64,000 nucleotides of DNA from Saccharicrinis aurantiacus (lineage in GTDB: Bacteria; Bacteroidota; Bacteroidia; Bacteroidales; Marinilabiliaceae). The DNA lies in assembly GCF_001660705.2 (NCBI RefSeq), contig NZ_LYBV02000035.1, positions 186,001 to 250,000 on the forward strand, in the 5' to 3' direction. A program made the translations under genes and the position numbers. How positions within the stretch are numbered: position 1 is the stretch's first letter; each line of letters opens with the position of its first letter. The notes beneath the pieces are model-generated. The model was not told the DNA's origin, made no database searches, and worked only from the letters and a program-made list of their open reading frames with translations. Positions 38,600 to 47,036 of this stretch are shown here, one piece after another.

Positions 38600-38697
38600 T
38601 GGCAATTACTAATTCGTACTGTTTGTTTTTGGTTTAAAGCAGTTAATTGTTATTCTTTTAGAGTAAGCCACAGAGTACATTATTTAAAATTAAAGAA

Positions 38698-39495
38698 ATG
38701 AATATATTAATAACCGGGTCTACCTCAGGAATTGGCGAAGTAATTGCTCAACATTTGTTGCAAAATAAATACAATGTTATTGGTACAAGCCGAAACCCTG
38801 ATGGGATAAAAGCTAAATTGACATATCCATTATTAAAACTCGATATTACTTCCCAAGCATCCATAGATAATTGTATTAACGAATTAGAAGCCAAAGGTAT
38901 CTCGATAGATGTTTTAATTAATAATGCCGGAATCGGAGTTTGTGGTTCAATAGAAGAAACATCTGCTGATTTAGCACGAGAGCAATTGGAAACTAATTTT
39001 TGGGGAGCAGTAAACTTAACAAAAGCCATTTTGCCTCAAATGCGTAAAAATAAAAAGGGGAAAATTGTTTTTATAACTTCACTTGCCGGACTTATTGGAG
39101 TGCCGTATCAAGGATTTTATTCAGCATCTAAACATGCTTTAGAAGGCTTTTGTAAATCGCTTCGCCAGGAGGTAAAAGAATTCGGTATTTCCATCTCGTC
39201 CGTTGAACCGGGTTTCTTTAAAACCAATTTGCACAACTCGTTTAAGTATGCCCATCCAACTATTAACGATTATTCACAAAGCAGGGAAAAGGTATTGGGT
39301 GTATTTGCCCATTCAATTGAAAATGCACCAAAGCCAACTGCGATTGCAACAACAGTGCTGCAAATTATAAAAACTAAAAATCCAAAATATAGTTATCGCG
39401 TTGGCAAGGACGGTAAAATGCTTCCTATTCTGCAATTTCTATTTAATTCCTTGTTTGAAAAAGGAGCGCGTAATAAATTCAAACTCCCATCTTAA
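38698..39495 (+). CDS. Short-chain dehydrogenase/reductase
   Basis: A 265-residue NAD(P)-dependent oxidoreductase of the classical SDR type. The cofactor motif GSTSGIG is at residues 7-13, NNAG at 75-78, and the catalytic Ser-Tyr-Lys at S128, Y141 and K145 (YSASKHALEGF). The C-terminal region resembles SDRs acting on sterols, lipids or retinoid-type substrates, but no specific substrate can be given. It is followed 115 bases later by the TlpA-like gene. A partial copy of its 3' end is present at 36891-36976. Confidence 0.9.
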   Translation: MNILITGSTSGIGEVIAQHLLQNKYNVIGTSRNPDGIKAKLTYPLLKLDITSQASIDNCINELEAKGISIDVLINNAGIGVCGSIEETSADLAREQLETNFWGAVNLTKAILPQMRKNKKGKIVFITSLAGLIGVPYQGFYSASKHALEGFCKSLRQEVKEFGISISSVEPGFFKTNLHNSFKYAHPTINDYSQSREKVLGVFAHSIENAPKPTAIATTVLQIIKTKNPKYSYRVGKDGKMLPILQFLFNSLFEKGARNKFKLPS

Positions 39496-39610
39496 TGGGC
39501 AAATAATAAAAGCTATAATAGAGATGCTTACTAAATATTGTAAGCTGATTTGATGCATGAATCTTATAAAAAAACAGAATCGCATAATACTCTCAAATAA
39601 ACCTATATAG

Positions 39611-40966
39611 ATGAAAACAACCCTTCTATTCTTCGCCTCATTATTTATTATTGTTTCTTGCACAAACAATAAACAGGTCACAATTAGTGTAAAAGCAGAA
39701 TATACTGAAAGTGATACCTTAACCATAAGAGACTTAACATCCGATAAGGTATTGGCTAAATTTGCAAGCGACAATACAGGACTAACACATACCTTCAATA
39801 TTGACTATCCGATAGCAGGGGCACTAAGCTCAAAAGTTTTAGATCAGGGATATCTTTTGTATTTACATCCAAATAAAAACATTGAAATTACCATTACTAA
39901 TAACAAACAAATAAGTTCTAATAATGTCTGTGATTCTCTTCTGAATTATCTACATTTTAGTCAAAACGAATTTTTAGCCACGAATGGAGGTTTCGTATTT
40001 ACGACAAATAATAATGATTCAATAGCTGCACTTTTCGATCAATTCAGATTAAAAAGAGAAAAAGAAATTTATAGGTTTAAAAATAAGCTAACTAAAGATG
40101 AGATAGGCTTTTTAGAATATCAGAATTCTGCAAGAATCTACTCTTTTTTATTCTACTTTGGGAGAGTTGCAAAGCAGCTCGATTTAAAATCTAGTTATTA
40201 TAATTTTTGTAATAATATTCAGGGAGATAATAATTGGTGTAAAACGCTGCCTGATATTCTTATTTATAAATATGAAGTTGATTTTGTACGAGAGTATGAC
40301 TCGATAACTGATTTAAGTGCTTTTATTAAATACATAAAACTACATTGTAACAACAACGATTATTCAGACTTCTTTATTGCAACATATTTAGAAGGTTTAA
40401 TTTCACATCCATCCTATTGGCCCCAACATGATAAGTGCTTGAATGCAGAGGTCTTGAATGCATTAGTTGAATCGGAAAAGGATAATAAATACTTTTCAAT
40501 TATAAAGAAAACATCTGACTCTTATTTTCAATCACAGAAAGGGGAATACGCTTACAATTTTACAGCAATTGATAAACAGGGAAACAAAGTAGAACTATCG
40601 GATTTTAAAGGAAAAGTTGTTTTAATTGATGCGTGGGCAACATGGTGTGGCCCCTGTTTAAATCATAGACCAGCAATAAAAGATTTTGCCAAGAAATATC
40701 AAGACAATTCAAACGTGGCTATTCTAATGGTTTCAGTTGATGAAAAAAGAGAACGATGGTTAGATTTTGTAGAAAAAGACAACCCTAGCGGTAATGGGAT
40801 AGACCTTTATATAAAGAATGGCAGAGAAACTAAATTTGGAGATTCATTTAATGTAAAATCAATTCCAAGATATATATTGATTGATAAACAAGGCATCATC
40901 CATAATGCAAACATAGCTGAACCATCAATAATTTTGGAGGAAATGATTGAAAAATTACTGAAATAA
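39611..40966 (+). CDS. TlpA-like thioredoxin-domain lipoprotein
   Basis: A 451-residue lipoprotein (FIIVSC, lipidated Cys near residue 17). The first ~310 residues are a poorly conserved domain common in Bacteroidota TlpA-like proteins (VTISVKAEYTESDTLTIRDL). The C-terminal ~140 residues form a thioredoxin fold with WATWCGPC (C346-C349), VELSDFKGKVVLIDAWATW before it and the cis-Pro in KSIPRYILIDKQG. It probably reduces disulfides of envelope proteins from the periplasmic face. It sits between the dehydrogenase and the second esterase-like gene with gaps of about 100 bases, so one transcript is possible. Confidence 0.9.
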   Translation: MKTTLLFFASLFIIVSCTNNKQVTISVKAEYTESDTLTIRDLTSDKVLAKFASDNTGLTHTFNIDYPIAGALSSKVLDQGYLLYLHPNKNIEITITNNKQISSNNVCDSLLNYLHFSQNEFLATNGGFVFTTNNNDSIAALFDQFRLKREKEIYRFKNKLTKDEIGFLEYQNSARIYSFLFYFGRVAKQLDLKSSYYNFCNNIQGDNNWCKTLPDILIYKYEVDFVREYDSITDLSAFIKYIKLHCNNNDYSDFFIATYLEGLISHPSYWPQHDKCLNAEVLNALVESEKDNKYFSIIKKTSDSYFQSQKGEYAYNFTAIDKQGNKVELSDFKGKVVLIDAWATWCGPCLNHRPAIKDFAKKYQDNSNVAILMVSVDEKRERWLDFVEKDNPSGNGIDLYIKNGRETKFGDSFNVKSIPRYILIDKQGIIHNANIAEPSIILEEMIEKLLK

Positions 40967-41067
40967 AGAATAATGAGCTAACGCAGAATAGGTGAGATAA
41001 TAGCTGATGAAGTTATAAAATCGAACCTCGTTTTTCTAGCAATCTTTATAAAACCTAATAGAAAAGA

Positions 41068-42306
41068 ATGATAAAAACAAACTTTGTATTATTATGTCTA
41101 ATATTTGTTCAAACAGCTTTTGCGCAAGACAAAATTGATTATCTAACTAAAAATAGGATTGATTTAAGAAAAGAAAGTGCAGCTATAACAGAAACTGATT
41201 TTAATATCATAGGTTTTGGAGCGTTACACGGAAGTGCAAAAACCTATGATGCAGAGCTTAGTTTAATAAGTTCTCTGTTAGAGAAAAACCTTCTGGATTA
41301 TTATATTATTGAAACCAATTATAGTCAGGCATACTATTTTCAAAAGTATATTGAAACAGGCGATGAGGAATTATTAAAAGAGCTGATCCTTGCCTTTCAA
41401 ACTATAGTGTCTCAAGAAGGAACAGTAGAAACGTTTAATCATTGGAAAAACATCCGCAAATTGAATTTAAAGTATCCGAATAAATTCAAGGTTATTGGCT
41501 GTGATGTGGTTAACGAATATCGCTTTCCGATAAAACACATTTTATATCTCACAAAAGATTCTGATACTTGGAGCGAACGCGAAAAACTAAAGAAATTAAG
41601 CACTACAGTTGGTGTAGATTTCTCTATAAGCAATGAAGAGGTCAATCTTACTGTAGAATCATTTGTTCAAGATTATCTTGATAACAAGACGAAATACATT
41701 GAATTAATAACAGAGATTGACATTTTTGACCACGTTATAGGAAATATCAATTGCAATTTTGAGGCAGAAAGAGAAAGGGAGAAAATAATTTTTGAGAACT
41801 ATATGTTTATCAATAAAAGATTCAACTTATCTCATAAAAAGCAATTTGCGAAGTATGGTTATTTCCATATTCAAAAAGCACGTGAAGGAAATTATCCATC
41901 ATTTTTTACTCGATTAATAGAAAACAATGTTTACCAACGGGATAAGGTAATTACCATAATGGGATATTTAACCAAAAGCAAAGTGTTATGGGATAAAAAG
42001 AATGATAAAAGTGGAAACTATAAAACTTACACAACAAAAGCCGGTTTTGGTATTTCCGACTATTGGAAGGAATATTTTACAGGCATCAAAAACCTCAAAA
42101 AAACAAAACTTTCCGATTTAACTATGTACAAATTAAATGAGCAGAGTTCGCCGTATGCTTTAGGGGTAGATTTAGTTGAAATAAAAATGTTTCTTAAAGA
42201 TTACAACTCAACTCAGCTAAAAGGAAAAAACACGATAGAATTTATAGACTACGCCATATTAATTAGTAAATCAAAAGAACAAGTACCAATTGAAGAAATA
42301 AGATAG
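41068..42306 (+). CDS. Erythromycin-esterase-family protein, exported, with altered active-site motif
   Basis: A 412-residue protein with a signal peptide ending near residue 19 (QTAFA). The family pattern is clear: IIGFGALHGSAKTYDAELSL, YYIIETNYSQAYYFQKYIET, GDEELL, and FNHWKNIRKLNLKYPNKFKV followed by IGCDV. The usual G-E-x-x-H motif reads F-G-A-L-H: H54 is kept but the Glu is replaced by G51. This suggests altered or lost hydrolysis. The substrate is not known. The upstream member at 35731 keeps the Glu. The gene starts about 100 bases after the TlpA-like gene. Confidence 0.75.
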   Translation: MIKTNFVLLCLIFVQTAFAQDKIDYLTKNRIDLRKESAAITETDFNIIGFGALHGSAKTYDAELSLISSLLEKNLLDYYIIETNYSQAYYFQKYIETGDEELLKELILAFQTIVSQEGTVETFNHWKNIRKLNLKYPNKFKVIGCDVVNEYRFPIKHILYLTKDSDTWSEREKLKKLSTTVGVDFSISNEEVNLTVESFVQDYLDNKTKYIELITEIDIFDHVIGNINCNFEAEREREKIIFENYMFINKRFNLSHKKQFAKYGYFHIQKAREGNYPSFFTRLIENNVYQRDKVITIMGYLTKSKVLWDKKNDKSGNYKTYTTKAGFGISDYWKEYFTGIKNLKKTKLSDLTMYKLNEQSSPYALGVDLVEIKMFLKDYNSTQLKGKNTIEFIDYAILISKSKEQVPIEEIR

Positions 42307-42958
42307 TATCAAACTAATAGCGACCTAGAATAAATTAATAATTTTCAGCATTTATGTAACTAGGAGGATTGCAGCCAATTCTTACACGGATTATATCGGG
42401 CCATTTTTACCAGAATAGGCAATTTGTGGTATTGATAGCATAAGAATGATTCTTCCATTAAGTTAACTGAATAGTGCATAGCCTTACTTTAGCATCGCCG
42501 AAGCAAATAATATACTTGATGGGGTAAAGTAAGTATTAGATGATGCATTATTGCATCCAGATTACCGGTAATTCGCACCAGCTTGTATGTAATTTATATG
42601 GGATGGCTTGTAATGATAATTTGCTTACGCATAAATCACACGCGCTGGTGTGTACTTGGTATTAGTTGTTGCTCAGTTTGCATTGGATGGAGCTCAGTTT
42701 ACATTAGATCATGCGTGTTTTGTATTGGCGCTCGCCTTATAAACACTGGGTTTTAATAAAAAATGAGTGTTTGCTTCTTTTATTGAATATTGCTCGATAT
42801 CTATGATGTACCTAGTCAGTTTTCTGTTGCGTGCTTTTGGCAATACAGTAGAAAAAAGCTTTGCTGCACATCATTAATTCCTCACTCGTGCAATTCGCTT
42901 GCAAGCTGAAATAAGTACAATATATAATTGCGTTGGAGGTATGTTTCTTTATAAAAAA
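42307..42958. other. Long intergenic region upstream of the NtrC-type regulator
   Basis: No gene is recognised in this 724-base gap (42307-43030). Near its middle is a short array of 21-base units (42650-42730, listed separately); the regulator promoter lies at its end. Confidence 0.5.
42650..42730 (+). repeat. 21-bp periodic repeat array
   Basis: GCTCAGTTTGCATTGGAT (from 42671) recurs as GCTCAGTTTACATTAGAT (from 42692) and, more diverged, as GCGTGTTTTGTATTGGCG (from 42713); a weak copy starts at 42650. The spacing is exactly 21 bases. It also reads as a 7-residue repeat (AQFALDG, AQFTLDH, ACFVLAL) in an open frame without a start. Confidence 0.6.
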
Positions 42959-42988
42959 TTGTAAGACCATTTAATTGGCTTATTTTTG
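42959..42988 (+). promoter_or_regulatory. Bacteroidota-type promoter of the NtrC-like regulator
   Basis: TTG at 42959-42961, a 19-base spacer and TATTTTTG at 42981-42988 match the TTG-N19-TAnnTTTG consensus exactly. The regulator ATG is 43 bases further on. Confidence 0.75.
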
Positions 42989-43030
42989 TGGACAACTATC
43001 AGCATATCTCTTATTAAATTGTAGTGATAA

Positions 43031-44350
43031 ATGTATAAGGTACTTATTATTGATGATGACATTACACTTTGTACAATGTTAAACGCTTTGCTCACAAAGA
43101 ACGGTTATGAGGTACATTTTACCTACGAAGCTAAGGGTGTTTTAAAGTTGGTAGAGCAGCAGTTTTTTGATATAATATTAAGTGATATTCGCTTGCCCGA
43201 TGCCGACGGCATGGATCTTTTAAAGGCATTTAATAAAATAACGCCGCAATCTCAGGTAATTATGCTTACCAGTTATGCCAATTACAATACTGCAGTGCGT
43301 TCTATCAAAGAAGGGGCGTTTAGTTACATACCCAAACCATTTTCGCCATCGGAGGTATTAAGCTTAATAAAAGAAGCTATTGCCGATAAAAAAGTAATTG
43401 AACCAGTTGAAAATAAACTAAAACAAAATCCGAATTATATTGAAGGAACCAGTGCTGCCGCCCTGCAATTGGCAAAACACATTCAATTGGTTTCACCCAC
43501 TCAGATGTCTGTTTTAATTATCGGAAAAAGTGGAACAGGGAAGGAGTATATAGCCAAAAGTATTCATAAGCAAAGCACTAGAAGTGAGGAAGCTTTTATT
43601 GCTGTTGATTGCGGATCAATACCGAAGGAATTACTGGCATCGGAATTTTTTGGCCATGTTAAAGGGTCGTTTACAGGTGCCTACGAAGATAAAAAAGGCT
43701 ATTTTGAGCTGGCCAATAAGGGAACTTTATTTTTAGATGAGGTGGGTAATTTGCCTTATGATAGTCAAATTCAATTGCTACGAGTGCTGCAAGAACGACA
43801 AATAAAACCAGTAGGGGCCAGTAAGTGGATTAATGTTGATGTTCGTTTGGTAGCTGCTACCAATAACGATTTAAAGCAATCGATCAAAGAGGGCACTTTT
43901 CGCGAAGATTTATACCACCGCTTAAACGAATTTGATTTTGAAGTGCCTGCCTTATCGCAGCGTAGGGAAGATATTATGCAGTTTGCAAACTATTTTTTGT
44001 ACCGATCTAATAATTATTTAAACAAGGATATTAAGGGTTTTACCCCTGAAGTAGTTCAAGCCTTTGAGCAATACGAATGGCCCGGTAACCTGCGCGAATT
44101 AAAAAATGTGATTAAACGCGCCACCTTATTGGCTACAGATTCAGAAATTACCATGAATTTATTGCCAGCAGATTTTAGGCATCTAAAACCCGTTGACGAC
44201 TTTGTATTGAGTAATCCGGATACTGAAAAGGAAACAATAATAAAGGCGCTTAAGGCTTCTAATAACAATAAAAGTAAAGCAGCTCGTTTGCTAAATGTTG
44301 ATAGAAAAACCTTATATAATAAGCTAAAGCGCTTTGGTATTGATTTATAG
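43031..44350 (+). CDS. NtrC-family sigma-54-dependent response regulator
   Basis: A 439-residue transcription activator with three domains. The receiver (1-118) has phospho-acceptor D52 and the conserved K102. The AAA+ domain (about 135-365) has Walker A GKSGTGK (165-171), the sigma-54 contact loop GSFTGA (212-217) and LFLDEVGNLP as Walker B. The C-terminal Fis-type helix-turn-helix is at about 390-436 (NNKSKAARLLNVDRKTLYNK). Phosphorylation should activate RNA polymerase with sigma-54. The hybrid kinase gene converges on it, with the stops 20 bases apart, and is the obvious candidate sensor. Confidence 0.95.
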   Translation: MYKVLIIDDDITLCTMLNALLTKNGYEVHFTYEAKGVLKLVEQQFFDIILSDIRLPDADGMDLLKAFNKITPQSQVIMLTSYANYNTAVRSIKEGAFSYIPKPFSPSEVLSLIKEAIADKKVIEPVENKLKQNPNYIEGTSAAALQLAKHIQLVSPTQMSVLIIGKSGTGKEYIAKSIHKQSTRSEEAFIAVDCGSIPKELLASEFFGHVKGSFTGAYEDKKGYFELANKGTLFLDEVGNLPYDSQIQLLRVLQERQIKPVGASKWINVDVRLVAATNNDLKQSIKEGTFREDLYHRLNEFDFEVPALSQRREDIMQFANYFLYRSNNYLNKDIKGFTPEVVQAFEQYEWPGNLRELKNVIKRATLLATDSEITMNLLPADFRHLKPVDDFVLSNPDTEKETIIKALKASNNNKSKAARLLNVDRKTLYNKLKRFGIDL

Positions 44351-44370
44351 AAACCTTTGCAAAAGCCTCT

Positions 44371-46836
44371 TTATCTTGTAGCGTACTCAAGTTTTAGTGT
44401 GTCAATATATTCTTGCACCAATTTTAGTGTGTGTGTAGCTTTGGCATAGTAAGTTTTTTTATCGCTGTTTAGTAGCGACGAATCTTCTAGTTCTTCCAAC
44501 AAAATAGTAATATTACCCTGCTGTATTTGTCGGTAAATATTAAGCATTTTATGTGCTAAATTCACAATGGCTGCGCCATCATTGGTTGCAATGTATTTCT
44601 CAAGCATCTTTATATTCGCATCTTCACTCTCAAAAAACGATGTTATAATCATTGATTCGAGTTCCTGATTTCCTTCGGCAAAAGCCAATAGGCTTTTTAA
44701 ACTACCATTATCCGATTCGCTCATTTGCGACTGTTGCTCCGTAAATATTTTTAAGGCTTTGCTGATTGTATTTTTCAGTTCATTTGGTAAAAAGGGTTTG
44801 CGTATAACCGCAAAAAACTGATCGGGATCAAATAACGTACTATTCGTTTTAAGTCCTGTTGTTGCAATGGCAAGTATAGATGGATTACCCCTCGATTTTA
44901 ATTTCAGTAATAACTCATTTCCATTTAGTCCGGGCATTTGAATATCGGTAACCAAAACATCAAAACATTGAGGCGTATAATTATGAAGCGCTTCAATGGG
45001 GTTACTAAAGGCCTTTATAATCGCCCCTGTTTGGTTTAATGTTGCCGTCATCATCTCCAAAAGGGTTTGATCGTCGTCAACCAACCAAATAGTTTTGCCC
45101 TTTAAATCGTTAGAAATAGCTATGTTTTCATCTATTTTTGGCGCCTTTTTAAGATTAAAAGTAATGGTAAATTGGCTCCCTTTATTGGCTTCGCTTTCTA
45201 CCTTAATATCACCATCGAGTAGTTTAAGCAAATGTTTTGTTGTACTTAAACCAAGGCCCATTCCTTTTATGTTTGTATTGGCGGCCTTTCCGCGGTTAAA
45301 GGAGCTGAAAAGCGATTGCATATCTTCTTTGTTTATACCAAGGCCAGTATCAGAAACAACTACTTTAATGCCATCTGTTTTTTCTCCAACAGCATCAATT
45401 TTGGCGGTAATAGAAACACTTCCTTTGGGAGTATATTTTAGGGCATTTGATATAATGTTGTTTAATATTTGCTTTAATCTAATGGTATCGGCAAAATAAT
45501 TCTCCTCCTTTATGCCTTCAATATTGTAAGTGTAATCAAGGCCTTTCTTTTTAGCCTTGTGATGGTGTGTATTAAAAACCTCAGTAAGTAATGATTTTAA
45601 ATTTGTGTTGGTATTGTTTAGCTCTAGTTTGCCCTGTTCAAGTTTAGATAGGGTATGCAAATCTTCAATAAGCTGATGGATGTAAACCGATTCGTCGTTA
45701 ATTTTTTGTAAATATTTTTTATCCTTTTCGGAGTGCGTTTTTTCGCTTAAGATGTGTGCAAATCCCATAATGGAGCTTAAGGGCGATTTAATATCATGAC
45801 TTAAGCTGTGCATCATCATTTCCTTGTTTTTAAGCACTTCTTCAATGGTTGATTTGGCTTGCTCTAAGTCATTTTTATAGCGTTGGCTTTTGGTTATATC
45901 GCGGAATATGTTGATGATAAAAAACAAGATGATAAGGATGGCTATGGCAGCAAGTATGTAAATATTAATGAACGATTCATTTAGCTTCTCGCGTTGTTCT
46001 TCTATTTGTTGACTCGAAGAATCTAATTGCTCTTGTTTTATTTGATGAATCAGAGTGCTGATATCCGCTGAAATATCCTTATAGTTGTTGTAAATAATAT
46101 CTTTTTGAGCTTTTTGTTTTTCTTCAATGCTAACTATTTCACTTCTAAACTCCGAAATAATATCAATTAATAAATTGCCAATTGAGTCTTTAACATCTAC
46201 TTTATTTACCAAACTATCTAAAACCATCTGTTTCCTTATGGTTACCTGAAGTGTGGAGTCGTAAACGGTTTCAAGTGGTTTAGAACGTTTCCAAAAATTC
46301 CTTTTTGATACGGGAGTATAAGCGGTTTTTAGGTATACCGAATCGTATTGAACAGATGAGTTTTCGGTAATATTTATATTATAAGCCAGCGAGTCTTGTT
46401 CGGTATCTAAGCGCTCAATGGTTTTAAAGTATAAAGAATCTATACTGTTGGGCGATTGGTATAACGAAAGCTGTTTCAGCTGACTTTGTTTAATTATTAA
46501 GAGCATTTTTACGCTATCTAAATGTTGTGTTAATAGCGTATCTACAAATGTGCTTTGAAGCGAATCAATAGCATAAACTATGCTATCGGTTAACTTTTGT
46601 TGCTTTAATTCCTGACTTTTATTGAGCTTGTTATGCGGTGTTTTATTAATTGCTTCAGACTTGTAAAGTTGGTTTAAAATATCATTAACCTGACCAATTA
46701 CTTGTGTGGTAGAATTGTCCTTATCAAAGCTTTCGCGATAGGATAATATTTCTTGACGCACAAAGTATCCTGCCGAAATAATAAGAATTAGAAAGGTGAA
46801 ATAGGTAAAAAATATTTTAAATTTTAATTTAACCAT
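44371..46836 (-). CDS. Hybrid sensor histidine kinase with HisKA, HATPase, REC and HPt domains
   Basis: An 821-residue membrane kinase. One membrane segment is at about 8-24 and a second at about 290-310 (INIYILAAIAILIILFFIIN), enclosing a mostly helical extracytoplasmic sensor of unrecognised type. HisKA has phospho-accepting H347 (SLSHDIKSPLSS). The HATPase part is at about 455-570 (NNIISNALKYTPKG and GMGLGLS). A receiver follows with D631 (VTDIQMPG), and a C-terminal HPt domain has H762 (LAHKML). The receiver and HPt imply a multistep phosphorelay. It converges with the NtrC-type regulator gene, its likely output partner. Confidence 0.92.
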   Translation of the reverse strand: MVKLKFKIFFTYFTFLILIISAGYFVRQEILSYRESFDKDNSTTQVIGQVNDILNQLYKSEAINKTPHNKLNKSQELKQQKLTDSIVYAIDSLQSTFVDTLLTQHLDSVKMLLIIKQSQLKQLSLYQSPNSIDSLYFKTIERLDTEQDSLAYNINITENSSVQYDSVYLKTAYTPVSKRNFWKRSKPLETVYDSTLQVTIRKQMVLDSLVNKVDVKDSIGNLLIDIISEFRSEIVSIEEKQKAQKDIIYNNYKDISADISTLIHQIKQEQLDSSSQQIEEQREKLNESFINIYILAAIAILIILFFIINIFRDITKSQRYKNDLEQAKSTIEEVLKNKEMMMHSLSHDIKSPLSSIMGFAHILSEKTHSEKDKKYLQKINDESVYIHQLIEDLHTLSKLEQGKLELNNTNTNLKSLLTEVFNTHHHKAKKKGLDYTYNIEGIKEENYFADTIRLKQILNNIISNALKYTPKGSVSITAKIDAVGEKTDGIKVVVSDTGLGINKEDMQSLFSSFNRGKAANTNIKGMGLGLSTTKHLLKLLDGDIKVESEANKGSQFTITFNLKKAPKIDENIAISNDLKGKTIWLVDDDQTLLEMMTATLNQTGAIIKAFSNPIEALHNYTPQCFDVLVTDIQMPGLNGNELLLKLKSRGNPSILAIATTGLKTNSTLFDPDQFFAVIRKPFLPNELKNTISKALKIFTEQQSQMSESDNGSLKSLLAFAEGNQELESMIITSFFESEDANIKMLEKYIATNDGAAIVNLAHKMLNIYRQIQQGNITILLEELEDSSLLNSDKKTYYAKATHTLKLVQEYIDTLKLEYATR

Positions 46837-46969
46837 TGATTGTGTTTGTTGCTTATAGAGCTTTGGCTATGCTATTTGTAAAAATAGGCTTGTGTTTTGA
46901 GGCTTCAAGAGCTGCAAATTACAAGCATATGCGGCACAATTTAAACTGCTTCAGGAGAATAGCAAAAAT

Positions 46970-46998
46970 GTAGCCATTTATTTTATTTAAATGGCTAC
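46970..46998 (-). terminator. Terminator of the SusC/SusD operon
   Basis: GTAGCCATTTA (46970-46980) and TAAATGGCTAC (46988-46998) form an 11-bp perfect stem with a 7-base loop. On the minus strand ATTTTTG follows. It lies 39 bases past the SusD stop. Confidence 0.85.
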
Positions 46999-47036
46999 GA
47001 ATATACTTGTTTTCAATTTTAATAGAACTCCGCCTA

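Noticed and set aside
38698-39495. Dehydrogenase as KduD, the missing partner of KduI
   Set aside because: It is 26 kb away, in a different context, and its C-terminal region looks like a general SDR rather than KduD.
39439-39798. 119-codon minus-strand frame between the dehydrogenase and TlpA-like genes
   Set aside because: It overlaps both neighbouring genes in antisense and shows no domain.
35731-42306. Macrolide resistance from erythromycin-esterase-like genes
   Set aside because: Family resemblance only; both are exported, one lacks the catalytic Glu, and there is no resistance context.
45095-45499. 134-codon plus-strand frame opposite the hybrid kinase
   Set aside because: It lies entirely opposite the HATPase and receiver coding region and has no protein-like features of its own.
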